Assembly (NCBI GenBank): GCA_964304625.1
Contig: OZ199838.1
Location: forward strand, 14,570,001-14,634,000
Direction: 5' to 3'
Origin: Kudoa neothunni
Lineage: Eukaryota > Cnidaria
DNA: 64,000 nt
Shown in pieces: positions 12,405 to 23,099 of this stretch. Below the pieces are notes generated by a model that did no database searches, was not told the DNA's origin, and was given only the letters and a program-made list of their open reading frames with translations. Within the stretch, counting starts at the first letter, position 1. The number at the start of each line of letters is the position of its first letter. The position numbers were made by a program, and so were the translations under genes.

Positions 12405-12416
12405 CGCGCATGCGAA
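12405..12416. promoter_or_regulatory. NRF-1-like site upstream of RAD1
   Basis: CGCGCATGCGAA matches 10 of 12 positions of the animal NRF-1 palindrome YGCGCAYGCGCR. It lies about 215 bp upstream of the RAD1 start codon. This is a sequence match only. Confidence 0.35.
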
Positions 12417-12430
12417 CAAATAAAGTAATA

Positions 12431-12586
12431 CAGGGATTCCCGGTGGGGGGGGGGGGGGGTGCCGACTTTGGTCTCAAGTGGTGCGAGATCCGATCAAAAT
12501 TGAAAATAATTTTTGATAAATTTTGATGCAGTTACACCTCATCGTATGCAGAGGGGTGCGAGTCCAGTTTTAGTTGAGGAGCGCTG
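12431..12586. mobile_element. hAT-type MITE with 8-bp target duplication
   Basis: The element starts CAGGGATTCCC and ends GGAGCGCTG, whose reverse complement CAGCGCTCC gives an imperfect terminal inverted repeat of the hAT CAGnG type. It is flanked by the identical 8-mer AAGTAATA at 12423-12430 and 12587-12594, the target-site length of hAT elements. It is 156 bp, non-coding, and carries a run of 15 G at 12445-12459. The perfect duplication suggests fairly recent insertion. Confidence 0.75.
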
Positions 12587-12594
12587 AAGTAATA

Positions 12595-14018
12595 AGAGTT
12601 TCCTAAAGTGGTATCGTCAGACTCATGTAAAAATTGCTGCTCAGATTATAATAAAATAGGATTTTATATATAACGATATTTCTTGTTTATTTATTCCAGT
12701 TATAAAAGCAATATTTTTAATCAAACAAGCCATCTACATTCCCTTCAAATCAATGTAAAATGGATAACGTAATTTTGATCGTTCCGAAAAATATTGAATA
12801 AAAAATCATATTATATGCAACAATTTCCTGCTCATATTTCAAGTGAATTATGATATCGAGGCTAGCAGAATTGATAATTTACAAAATGAATAACACGTGT
12901 GATAGGACTCAAGATTTTCGGCCCTATGGATCCATGATCTAAATTCGTCTCCCACAAGTTGTAGTATACGCTTTAGCAAAAGTTTTCTAGTAGCTTTTTT
13001 CAAAATATGAGATCATGTTTGTGTTTATTTTTATTATTATACTTGATACTTTCTTCTATGTGTTTTAGTTCAGTAAGTAGGTATTATCGAGTTGGGTGTT
13101 AAACATTGTTAGATATAATATATAAATTGCAACCCTACGTAATCTACTTCAAACAATAAGTATAATTAGTTTTAGATTCATGTAGACAGAAATATTTGGT
13201 AACCGACTCATCTTCATTATCTCAGAAATATAAAAGGAAGTATTGTATGTGACATCTAGTCTTATCTATACATATTGGAGGATTGCTCTACTTGGTAAAT
13301 ACTTCATAACCGAATCATCTCCAAAATAAGTTTTCTTGTTAAAATATAACATAAAATTTATCAAATAGTCTTCAAAATTTTCAAGTACTTTCAACAATGT
13401 TGAGGTGATTCGGGGGAATAATTAAAAATTTGAAATTATAACAAAATGTTGATTAAAAATAAAAAACTACAAAGGCCTAACTGCACCCACTATAGTATAT
13501 TGCTTTTAGAAAATTAATGAAGAAGATTACATTATTTTCTTTGAATTCTTTCTCAGTCGTTCTAATTAGTGTAAGGATATTTTTAACTGCGCTCAACATT
13601 ATTATTTTGGTCTAGAAGAGTATTTTAAATTACATGATGCTTTAGAGAATTTTTTTCTTCTCAACAAAACACTCAACTTACATGCTCGTCACCAATATAC
13701 TATCAACAACATAAATAAACATACTTTATACCTCATTGTTATAATGATAACATATTTTTTAGAATAATTATATAAATTTATATTTGGTAGCACATAAAAA
13801 TATTAATGAATCTGAAATGAGTGATTAATTAAGTCATGTTCGCTTAATAATTTTATGAATAAAGAAAATAACCAAAAAATATATCTGATGGTACACTGAT
13901 TATAATTTATGTTATAATTAATTCTTTTAAGCATAAAAAATTAAAAATCTAAATTTAAAGGTGATAAAGGATGGCTTATTTTTAATTCGCGAAATATCGC
14001 AATCCATCGGAATCGGCG
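12595..14018. other. Intergenic between RAD1 and the CINP-like gene
   Basis: Very AT-rich. No conserved exon-like block was found on either strand. Confidence 0.45.
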
Positions 14019-14642
14019 ATGTCTAGAAACAACTTTCTAAAACTATATAAACAACGCGAAAGAAAACAGCTTGAAGTTATATTAACCAACATGATGGATT
14101 GTATTAGAAGATGGAATGAGGCGGATGGACATGCGCTTGAAATAGTAGTCAAGTTGGATGAATTGATACCAAAAAATGTGGGAAATATGTATTTTTCGCA
14201 ACTGAAATACTTATCAGATAACCTCTCGGATAAACATAAACAACTACGAATTCTAATTGATGAGTTTGCGGATCACAAACAAAAGCTATATATGCTCTAT
14301 GTGGCTGATCAGTTCAATATCCTTTCCGCCGATGTTGATTCCACCGTTACAAATGATGTTTCTTGTGTTCCCCTGATTGACAATCCCACAAATATTACTC
14401 GATTAGTTGAATTTATTTTTGAGATACTTTTCGAGAAATACAAATGTCACTATGACGCATTGGAACTTGTCACATCGTTCACTTACAAATGTATGAATGA
14501 GGCAAAGAAAATTCGGCACTACAGACAGTCATTTCAACAATTTGACATAACAAATATATGGCTTGGTACCGCGAATCCTAATACTCAATTTGGCTTCAAT
14601 GTCTGCGAGACTTTAAAATTTTTTATTGATACCTATTGTTGA
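14019..14642 (+). CDS. CINP-like protein (CDK2-interacting protein), tentative
   Basis: A single exon of 207 residues; human CINP is 212. The N-terminal half is amphipathic and probably coiled coil (residues about 5-105: LEVILTNMMDCIRRWNEAD and LRILIDEFADHKQKLYML). The C-terminal half has the order expected for CINP: an ILFEKYKCHYDALELV block corresponding to LLEMYRKELLLKRTVA, followed about 30 residues later by IWLGTANPN in place of MWLHQPYVE. CINP binds ATRIP and CDK2 and helps the ATR checkpoint in the nucleus. The match is patchy and rests on pattern and length only. The alternative is an unrelated coiled-coil protein. Confidence 0.45.
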   Translation: MSRNNFLKLYKQRERKQLEVILTNMMDCIRRWNEADGHALEIVVKLDELIPKNVGNMYFSQLKYLSDNLSDKHKQLRILIDEFADHKQKLYMLYVADQFNILSADVDSTVTNDVSCVPLIDNPTNITRLVEFIFEILFEKYKCHYDALELVTSFTYKCMNEAKKIRHYRQSFQQFDITNIWLGTANPNTQFGFNVCETLKFFIDTYC

Positions 14643-15069
14643 GGTTGACTTCCGTTGTTCATCCCTACAATCAGCGGTATTAGCTCATCCATCCCAACAA
14701 AATATTCTTATTCTCTATTATAACCACTGGATATGGTCTACTAAGTTAGATAGGTTCGTGAATAATAAGTCTATTAGTTGTATTGTTTGGTGATCTCCAT
14801 TGGAAACCTATTATTTCAATGTTTTGTTGTGGAGATATTGCTGATAGTCTGTTATACGGTTGAGTGATCAAAATGGTATCCATAAAGTGGATATTGTTGC
14901 CCTAATATTGAACAAATAATTAATTGCTTATAGTATTTGATTGGTGAAGTGTTTATATATTTATTTTGTCGGGCAGTTCATTCACTTGCAGTGGTAGTAG
15001 CATAATAGTGGATCGGCTAGAGACGCTTTAATAACCGTGTGTGTTTTGGCATTATTGACAATTTGAAAA

Positions 15070-15998
15070 ATGAGAATAATAAATGCTATTGTGATTCCCC
15101 TCAGTTTGATTATATATGTGGTGAATATGATTTTTCAAATTTCGGCTCATGTGGAGAACAACCATCTCACTGAGACCGTTTTTCTCAACTCGTACATGGC
15201 AGAGACACTGGGCAATTTGGACACACCATTCACCATACCGTATTGGTGTTTTTTGGTAGAAGTTGTAGTGTATCTGACGACATTTGTATGTGTGGTGTTG
15301 CATTGCGGCGCGGAAGTGTTAGGACGTGGTTCACGGGTGCCATTGGCTTCAATTATTGCACTCGATCTTGCTATAGTCTTTGATTGTGCATGGATCGTAT
15401 TGTACAATCGTTATGAGATAATGTCATTTAATGTGATGTCGATTGTGCAATGTTTTCTGCTGATTTTTGGGTGTTGTTTTGTGGTTCGCTCAATACGTCA
15501 AAGTTATTACATGAACGTATATGTTGGCTGGCGTGATTGAGTTGATTTTTAATCAAAATTTAGAAATCTGCCAGAGGATTGATCTACGTGAAAGCTCTTG
15601 TTATGAATGCCTTTTTTGGTTATCTGGCATGGTCATTCTATCGGTTGGTCTCTGACATTGCATTAGGCGTATATGCCTACTACGAAGGAGGATATTGGAT
15701 AGCCGGCATTCCTGCTGGAGTTTTCTTGCTCGGATTCTTCTTCTATTACATCTTTGATGTGTTGGCCTACCAAAACGAATTTAAATGGACCATCTCTCCA
15801 TATGTGGTGTTCATTTGTGTGTTTGGAGGTATGCTTGCCGACAAGGACCTTCTCACGCCTCAAATCACGCTTCCTGGTCTTTTGCTGTCCTGTGTGGCGA
15901 CTGTTGTTGTGGTCACCTTCCTTCACAAACTCACCACCTCGTTTTATTGTCATATTTCAAGAAGTGATAGGCTTTTCCCCAAAACGCACGAGATCTAA
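15070..15998 (+). CDS. Trp-rich eight-helix membrane protein, paralog 1
   Basis: Two exons (15070-15516, 15564-15998; intron 47 nt, phase 0) give 293 residues. There are eight hydrophobic segments, four per exon, with almost no soluble domains, and a short C-terminal tail. After the first extracellular-type loop comes TIPYWCFLVE. The equivalent position in the two neighbours is TIPEWGFLVWILIYAWQ and TPPAWNFYLWDLINIWQ. That P-x-W-x-F...W..I..WQ signature resembles the tryptophan-rich TspO/MBR-type membrane proteins, but this copy lacks the second Trp and the WQ. Function is unknown. The intron sits at the matching place in paralog 2, so the family arose by local duplication. Confidence 0.75.
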
Positions 15999-16635
15999 GC
16001 ACTTCTGCTCTTCCCATTTCACTGTTGGTATTTGTTCATCATAATTTTAAGTGAAAACATGGTTTAGAATACTGTTATTTGCTATCTATTGGAAAGATTA
16101 TTTGATGTGTGTTTTGTTGGTATTATATGGATAAAAATGTGATAAACTGCGTTAACAATTCTCAACAAATATTTACTCCATTCTGATTAAAAAATTTGAT
16201 AAAGATACTATTTTATATTTGTTTTAAATGTGATAATAAAATTAATTATTAACGTATATAAGGATTTTATTTTTATCCCCACTTATAATTTTATTAAAAT
16301 AACTTTTAATGAATATTCTAGAGCTGAATATGTCATATTATGTGTTTATGAATTCAATAGAATATCTGTTGAGTTTTATGTTAACACATAAATTAATCGC
16401 ATTAGTTACCATAGAAATTACAAATTTAATTTCTTAAGTATTCAATAATTTGTGAATGAATTCCTTGTAATTGTAGAATAATTGGTTGTATTAGAAAATA
16501 TTACACCTATTGTAATCAATGTACAATAAATAATAAAATGTAGAAATGGAGATATAGTCAACCCAAAAACTAATCCATCTTTATTTTAACGAATGAAAAC
16601 ATTTAGTAAAAACTAAAATAAATATAATTTTATTT
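15999..16635. other. Convergent 3' intergenic
   Basis: AT-rich DNA between the 3' ends of paralogs 1 and 2. No gene was found. Confidence 0.45.
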
Positions 16636-17719
16636 TCAGCGTACTAGACTCCGCTTATTAACTTTTGGATGGCGATTAATTTGAATATAGTTATCGGTGT
16701 TCTCTTGGCATTGAGAAAATAAAGGTTTGCACTCGTTAGGATTTTGATAACCATAAAGTTTTTGTTTGGCGTTTTTATTCTTTCTAAATCTCGTTAAACT
16801 AACCACAATCTTTACCAGAATAATCAGCACACAAATGGTAATCAAAGAAATTAAAAATTTGCCATATTTTGTACCAGATGTGCCTCTTCCACGCTTATAG
16901 GAGAGAGCACTGAAATAGTAGAGCACTGTGGAGTAGTACATGAAGCTTATTTGAATACTGTGTCTGAAGATGAACACATCGATGATAAAGTAAATAATAT
17001 AGTAACCCATAAGAACTCCGCTTGTGATATAGGCTGAATTGGTGAGTTCTATATCTAGAAGGAAAACAAGATTGGCATCCAAAACCATTGCCAATTGTAC
17101 CACTGTCCAAGAGGCATACAATGCCAAACCATTTACTACCAATATAGAATAGCTGTAACGTAGAAACTTAGGGAACTAACAAACAATATACCCAATCAAT
17201 CAATTAATTCATTAAAATATCGAAATTGAGTACCTCTAAAGGTGTATTTTCGCATGACTTTACCGAATTTTTGATAATGTTGAAACAAGAATTGGACAAA
17301 CACACATTTATAAACATTATAACCAATGAGATGATAAGTTGAAGGTGACAAACAGCAATGATAAACAACGAACCCAACACATTGAAGGTGTAATATAGAA
17401 TATAGGCAAAATAGCTGATAGGTACATATTTATAACGATAAAGGGCCACCACCGCGATAAACATCACCAACATGGCTTGCCAAGCATATATTAAAATCCA
17501 GACAAGGAAACCCCATTCAGGGATGGTCATTTCAGTGGCTATGAAGTAGTAGGCCTCTGTGAGGTTTCTACCACCAAATACATTGTCGGCCAAATCACCC
17601 GAAAATAAAGAGGCGATATTAAAAGATACGGTAGATACTACCACAACCACAGCCAAAAAACTCAATAGAAATACCGTGGTAGATGGAGGGAGCTTAGCTT
17701 TACAACATAGGTTGCACAT
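16636..17719 (-). CDS. Trp-rich eight-helix membrane protein, paralog 2
   Basis: Two exons (17719-17234 and 17175-16636; intron 58 nt, phase 0) give 341 residues. The topology is the same as paralog 1, four plus four helices. A Cys-rich N-terminus (MCNLCCKAK) precedes helix 1. An Asn-linked glycosylation sequon (NLT) lies in the first loop, followed by the family signature TIPEWGFLVWILIYAWQ. After helix 8 there is a soluble tail of about 45 residues rich in Lys, Asn and Gln. The gene is head-to-head with paralog 3, with 276 bp between start codons. TspO-type Trp-rich proteins are the nearest thing I recognise, with low certainty. Confidence 0.75.
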
Positions 17720-17995
17720 TAGTTTGATTAGGTTGAACGAACTGTATCTAATGGTGGTATAAGTAGTTGTGGCTGAAAATTAAGGTGTAAAATTAAGCGC
17801 TCCAAATTCAATCTTAAAGGTCTCTTGTTTTAACACAAATTTTGTGTAGTATGGAAAATTTTGTGTACAAAAACAGCCAAAATGTGATTTTATAATGTCC
17901 ATTATCTGGCCAAATTTATATCAATGTATAGTGCCATGATTTTACAAATTAAAAAATTTTTTTTTAGAAAAAAAAATTTTCAAAATTATTTACAA

Positions 17996-19255
17996 ATGGG
18001 AAACAATCCTTATTCCAACTATAAAATACTCTGTTTGGTAGTGCCAATCATTACTTTGGTAATTTTTGGCGTTTACCTATTTTTCGAAGTAAGCGCTCAA
18101 GTGAGAGGTACAGTTCTTGTAAGTGTGTTCGACAACAGAACCATATTTGACGCGGTGGAGGCATTGTCAACCAATCTCACACCACCGGCATGGAACTTCT
18201 ATCTGTGGGATCTGATAAACATTTGGCAAGCCACATGGTTGTTCTTCCTTATGGGAGTAACCTACTGCAGCACCAGATGTTTCAAATGCCCACTATGGTT
18301 GTATATTCTGTTCGGATTTGCAATGATCCTAAACGCTATATTTTCTATCACCTTCACTCACTTGAACACTGTTGGCTCGTTCATTGTGATGACATTGATG
18401 GCTATTCTGCTAATCATTGCCTACATGTGTTCGTGCTACCACGTCGAATGTAAACTGAGTATGCATATTCCACACTGGTTATTGGTGGGGTTGAGAGTGT
18501 TTTTGCTGAATGGACTTGGTCTTATTGCAGCATATGCGTTCTGCAATTTCTTCCTTACTTTTGATATTATGTTGGTGAACAGTACCAGCGCAGATCCCCT
18601 AACTTCTGCAGTTACCCTGCTGGCGTTTATGTCCGCCTTCATTATCATTTACTTTGCACTCGATATGACCAAGTACAGCTGCATCTTCAACTTCGTGTGG
18701 ACCCCATACTGTGCATGGATATGGGTAGTGGCAGGTATTGTCGATCATTATGTATCCCGAAGTCTGTCTCTCAATTATGCCGTCGCTGTTGTGGCCATCG
18801 TACTGCTGGCATTCCTTGCGATCATCTTTGTATTCAAGGTTTGCTTCACATTCAAACGTCTACGATGTGGCCATTCTCTCTGCAAAAAATTATATCGGTC
18901 AATCACCCAAATGACTGACGACGATGTTTGTTGTAAACCAAAATATAAACACCACAAATCGAAAAAACCTCCCAGCCCTCAACAACAAAAGGGCGAAACA
19001 TGCCATCCAATCAAAGTCCAAGTTTGTCAAGATTTGAAATGTGACAAACAACAAATCAAACAATGTGACACACCACCATCTGTCCACCAACAATGCAAAC
19101 CAAAATGCGAGCCTCAAATACAAAAAGTCAAATGCGAGCCTCAAATACAAAAAGTCAAATGTGAACCTCAAATACAAAAGGTCAAATGTGAACCTCAAAT
19201 ACAAAAAGTCAAATGTGAACCTCAACAATGCAATGATAAACAAACACAAATTTAA
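17996..19255 (+). CDS. Trp-rich eight-helix membrane protein, paralog 3, with repeat tail
   Basis: A single exon of 419 residues from the ATG at 17996. An in-frame upstream ATG at about 17936 would add a low-complexity Lys/Phe leader coded by A/T runs, so I prefer the later start. There are eight helices with the signature TPPAWNFYLWDLINIWQATW and sequons NRT and NST. Paralogs 1 and 2 have an intron between helices 4 and 5; here that site is continuous, so this copy has lost it or is retroposed. The roughly 120-residue cytosolic-type tail is Lys/Gln/Cys-rich and ends in four perfect KCEPQIQKV repeats plus a fifth partial unit, giving a regular Cys spacing of nine. Confidence 0.8.
   Translation: MGNNPYSNYKILCLVVPIITLVIFGVYLFFEVSAQVRGTVLVSVFDNRTIFDAVEALSTNLTPPAWNFYLWDLINIWQATWLFFLMGVTYCSTRCFKCPLWLYILFGFAMILNAIFSITFTHLNTVGSFIVMTLMAILLIIAYMCSCYHVECKLSMHIPHWLLVGLRVFLLNGLGLIAAYAFCNFFLTFDIMLVNSTSADPLTSAVTLLAFMSAFIIIYFALDMTKYSCIFNFVWTPYCAWIWVVAGIVDHYVSRSLSLNYAVAVVAIVLLAFLAIIFVFKVCFTFKRLRCGHSLCKKLYRSITQMTDDDVCCKPKYKHHKSKKPPSPQQQKGETCHPIKVQVCQDLKCDKQQIKQCDTPPSVHQQCKPKCEPQIQKVKCEPQIQKVKCEPQIQKVKCEPQIQKVKCEPQQCNDKQTQI
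19103..19225 (+). repeat. 27-bp coding minisatellite (KCEPQIQKV)
   Basis: Four and a half units of 27 bp lie in frame at the 3' end of paralog 3. The first two units are identical and the others differ by one to three synonymous changes, so the expansion is recent. Confidence 0.9.
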
Positions 19256-19553
19256 CTTTTTACGATAACTTATTGACTTAGTTATTAAACAAATAATCTT
19301 AGTTATTGGTTAAATTAGCGGAAGATTAACCAAAGAATTTGTCAAACCACCCCCTGTTAAGCTTGTAGATTTCTCTAATAGGATCATCCGGGAAACAACA
19401 CAGCCGATATCATCTTGGCTAAAAGACCTAGCACAACATAAAGAAGGAAATTACGCAAACATTTCATAAAAAAAATTTTTATATACACACAATAACGATA
19501 ATAATAATAATAATGATAAATAGGGGAATAGAATCTTTAGCTAAAAAACTAAT

Positions 19554-20219
19554 TTAATCGGTTGTCCGTTTTTCAGTTTGATCTTCTAATTTCTTTAGGT
19601 GTTTTCTGGTTGAAGAGGGAAGCGAACGACCTTCAAAACAAATAAAAGATACAGATTTTGTTTTCGGGAATTGTCCAGAGTCGACTATCGCTACTGCAAA
19701 GTTCTTTTTAACCATACAGGCTAACCGAGAACAAGATATTATATTTTGAGCAGATATCGTGGATTGGCCCTCGATTATTCGTAAAATGTACAGTGAATGA
19801 GAAGTTAACGGATCTGACACATACACCAAAAAGTCAGAACCAAATTTTATACCTCCAGTAACAAAGTATCCCTTCATTCGTAACGCGTTATAGACAAGGA
19901 ACTCGGACGATTTTTCCGCCATTTCAATGGCTGCTTGTAATTCAATATTGGTCCCATTTTCAGCGGTCCATTTTACCCATCCTTCATTACCCATAACATA
20001 CGTTTCCAATCGATCACTGTAATTCGTCAGCAAAAAGTAATATTCATAATTTGCTAGAGAAATAGGCAGTTTAGAAGGACTACATTTACGTTTTGCCGCA
20101 AAATAACTCAAACTTTCTCCGTATACGCCACATATTTTAATGCAATTGTAAGCAGAGTTAGTGTCGTAGATACCGAATTGATCATTACAGAAATAAATTT
20201 TTATAATAGCGGATTCCAT
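19554..20219 (-). CDS. TSEN34: tRNA-splicing endonuclease subunit TSEN34
   Basis: A single exon of 221 residues. The C-terminal half is the tRNA-intron endonuclease catalytic domain: GYFVTGGIKFGSDFLVYVSD (human form GFYLTAGGKFGGDFLVYPGD), then LTSHSLYIL, then ISCSRLACMVKK. The expected catalytic triad is visible as Tyr133, His141 and Lys172 (or Lys171). TSEN34 makes the 3' splice-site cut in the heterotetrameric nuclear tRNA-splicing endonuclease. The short Ser/Arg/Lys-rich C-terminal extension is unremarkable. The protein is shorter than human (310) through a compact linker between the N-terminal and catalytic domains. Confidence 0.93.
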   Translation of the reverse strand: MESAIIKIYFCNDQFGIYDTNSAYNCIKICGVYGESLSYFAAKRKCSPSKLPISLANYEYYFLLTNYSDRLETYVMGNEGWVKWTAENGTNIELQAAIEMAEKSSEFLVYNALRMKGYFVTGGIKFGSDFLVYVSDPLTSHSLYILRIIEGQSTISAQNIISCSRLACMVKKNFAVAIVDSGQFPKTKSVSFICFEGRSLPSSTRKHLKKLEDQTEKRTTD

Positions 20220-21429
20220 CCATTAAAATTCACGGACAATATCTTCGTGAGATTTCGGTGACAAGCAAAATACAGTTTACATTAATTTAAAGCGAACCTA
20301 AAGGCTTCGTAAAGTATTTAAAATAATTCTTAAATTTATTCAAATTTTTCTAACGACCTGTTCTAATATAGTAAATAATAAAAAAATATTCAATGATGAT
20401 GTTTTCATGTACGATTTAGTTGATGTTTACGTTAATATTTTGGAAGAATTAATTCCTTAAATTTGATCGTAAGGTCATTTGCAAACGAAAATGCAAAAAA
20501 TTTAAAAATAAATAATGCGTTTCTGACTTCCTTACTAATGCCGAAAAATTACGTCTTAAAATCCAGTGAAATTATGTGAAATTATAAATGAATCTAGTTA
20601 ACAACAAACTTTAGTTAAAATTTATGTAAAAATGGGAGGGCGGGTGGGGGTAACGTCATTAATGAGTTCACATTATAATTTTTTTAAGCTGTAAACTAAA
20701 ATAAACATATCAATAATAAGTTTTCTTATTCGTTTTATCTAAAAATAAAAAAGAAGTTTTTTATTCGAATAATTTAGGTTACGAAATTAACTGATTACAT
20801 AACTTAACGTTTAATGCATCTTTTACACTATTCAATATTAATTTATGTTCCGTTTAATCCTTTCGTGTAAGTAAATGTCTTCAATTAAAAAAATATCATC
20901 ATTTATAAAAATAAAAATTATAATTCGTTTAATTATTAAAAGTAAAAAATCTTTTATTTTATGAGTAAATAATATTGCGCTTATAACTAAAATATTTATA
21001 ATTATATTAATTAATAACCATTTATACTATAATTAAGGTGAGATATCCTTAATGCTTAATTTTCATAAATTAGTTATTAATCAATATATAAAAATTTATT
21101 ATGTTTTTTGATAAAATAATAAGTAAAGGGGTAAAATTAAAAGTTGGGCGTGCACAAAATGGAATAAAAGATTAAAATATTCTAGTTATGGGGCAGACGT
21201 TAAATTAGTTATTGAAAATATCATAGGATATTTATTTTTGAGATCAATTACTTTTTCCAAAAAGGTGTATTGTAATTTTATAAAAATAGGATTAATACTT
21301 GTCAAGAAGGAAGTTAATAGATCTTTAAAGTTGAGATAACATGGGCCCATTTTCTTAAGGCAGGAACCATTGACATTGTAAATTTTAATCTTAAAAAGTT
21401 TGTAAGCTTGCGCGCCAGGATTTTTTAAT
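20220..21429. other. Intergenic upstream of TSEN34
   Basis: Extremely AT-rich. No coding block or classified repeat was recognised. Confidence 0.45.
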
Positions 21430-21606
21430 CATAACAACTTTTACTTACAAACTGTATATAGATTTAATTTTTTTGAATCTGCTATATTTAATTTTTTCTG
21501 ACTGGTCGTTTCGCTCTTAGGAGAAGAAGCAACTAATTATAGTCTAAACTAGAGCAATCTGAATATTATTTACTGTGCCAATAGTCACTTCTTATTCTTT
21601 TTTCTT
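21430..21606. repeat. Interspersed repeat family R1, copy 2
   Basis: This is the diverged partner of 2582-2757, in the same orientation, sharing the TATAGATTTAATTT, CTAAACTA and ATATTATTTACT blocks in order. Confidence 0.55.
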
Positions 21607-22400
21607 AAAATGTCAATATCGAATGATCCTTTATAATAGATTTAAGTTTACATTTAATAATTTACTCTTTTAATAATATAAAGTTTTTTAACTTAATAAA
21701 ATAGAAATAACTATCATTATTCGAATAATGGAGTTATAATTTATTAATCTAGTTGAAATATTCTAAAAATTAAACAATATTATTTAAAAAAGCATATAAA
21801 AATCTCATTCATCAAAAAAGATTTTAAGCTTAGCAAATAAAATATGCGCTTTAACAATTTAATTCTGAATGTATTCCCACATTTAACTTGAGTAACACCG
21901 ATATGTTCATATGTTTATTACATAATTATCATTCCTGACTTTACATACCTTGAATCTGAGTAGACGCCTTAATAATAGCTATAATGAGCTGCTATTATTA
22001 TTATTAAAAGAACTATTTGAAATGTTTTTTACTTAAATAATTCGCTTTAGACATTTTTATGAAGTCAAAATAGGTACCGTACAAAATATTTATTAATTTA
22101 TTTCGTTAACTCGTCGTGGCTATATATCTAGATTATTTACATTTTTAAGCATTTCAATGTCGAATTATTTACTGAATTAAAAAATAATATTTTCCTTAAT
22201 TGTTTGGCGCAAAATAAATGCATTTTACGTGTAGAATTTATTCGCGTTATGTTTAGACAATTAGATTCTCCGTGAGTAAAATGCTTAACATTTTAAATCA
22301 AGGCATCTTGAATCAGGCTAACTGAGATATTAAAGCTTCAGGAGATAAATTATTATGTTGGACACGCCAAGAAATAAAAAAGGGTTAAATTAAGCATAAG
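21607..22400. other. Intergenic
   Basis: AT-rich. Nothing recognised. Confidence 0.4.
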
Positions 22401-22475
22401 GACAGGTGGCACGTGTGGTGGTTTTTCAACCCACAACCCTCTGGTTGTGGGTTCGATTCCTGTTGTCAGTTAAAT
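22401..22475 (+). repeat. tRNA-like pol III promoter remnant (SINE head or tRNA pseudogene)
   Basis: An A-box-like TGGCACGTGTGG is followed 44 bp later by an exact B box, GGTTCGATTCC, which is the spacing of a tRNA gene. Between them AACCCACAACC and GGTTGTGGGTT form a perfect 11-bp stem with a 4-nt loop. The acceptor and T stems do not pair well, so a functional tRNA is unlikely. Confidence 0.45.
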
Positions 22476-23099
22476 ACTTTCTCGCCGGCTCGTTTTTATC
22501 TTGTAATAAAAGTGGCTCTTAAAAACTCTAATAAATTAGTATTAATTTTGGTCATCTCTAGACTTTCAGTATCATTTTATCTAGTAGAAAACGGCGAATT
22601 GGATATTTTGATCGAGGAATTCGGTACATCAATGAAGATGGCGAGCTTTTAGTCACTCAGAAGCGATGTTCTTAAAGTATCGAATTTATTTAGTGAAAAT
22701 TTATTTCTGTTAAAAATAAGTGTAAATATTAGTTAGGGAATTACACACTTTCAAGTAGCGCATGTAGTCTTAACCCTCTAACGCTAATGGTACCATTAAA
22801 GATTCTTAAGCCTTGGTCGAATCGACTCCTAAGTGAGAGCGAATGTGATGAACCATAAATTTCGTATTCTAAAGTGACTAGAGTAATGTAATACTACATA
22901 AATACTTACCTTGTTTAATGATAAAAACCGATACTTTTAGAGGTATTTTAAGCATCCCAAAATTTTAAATATACTCTTTCATGATCAAACAGAATATGAC
23001 TGTCGTCAAATTTTTATTTTACTTTATTTTAAATTCAAATTTAAAGGGCGTGAAAAATGTGAAATGGAGTAATCTCTGAACTTACGAATAATTTTTTTT
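22476..23099. other. Intergenic with a solo piggyBac-like end
   Basis: AT-rich. TTAACCCTCTAACG at about 22769-22783 matches the ends of the two piggyBac-like elements nearby, but I found no partner end. Confidence 0.4.

Noticed and set aside
15147-15953. Minus-strand ORFs opposite membrane paralog 1
   Set aside because: Shadows of the hydrophobic plus-strand exons, with no start context or homology.
18899-19249. Antisense ORF opposite the KCEPQIQKV tail
   Set aside because: Its aromatic-rich repeats are the complement of the coding minisatellite; a shadow frame.
22401-22475. Functional tRNA gene
   Set aside because: A and B boxes are present, but acceptor and T stems pair poorly and the internal 11-bp stem is not tRNA-like.
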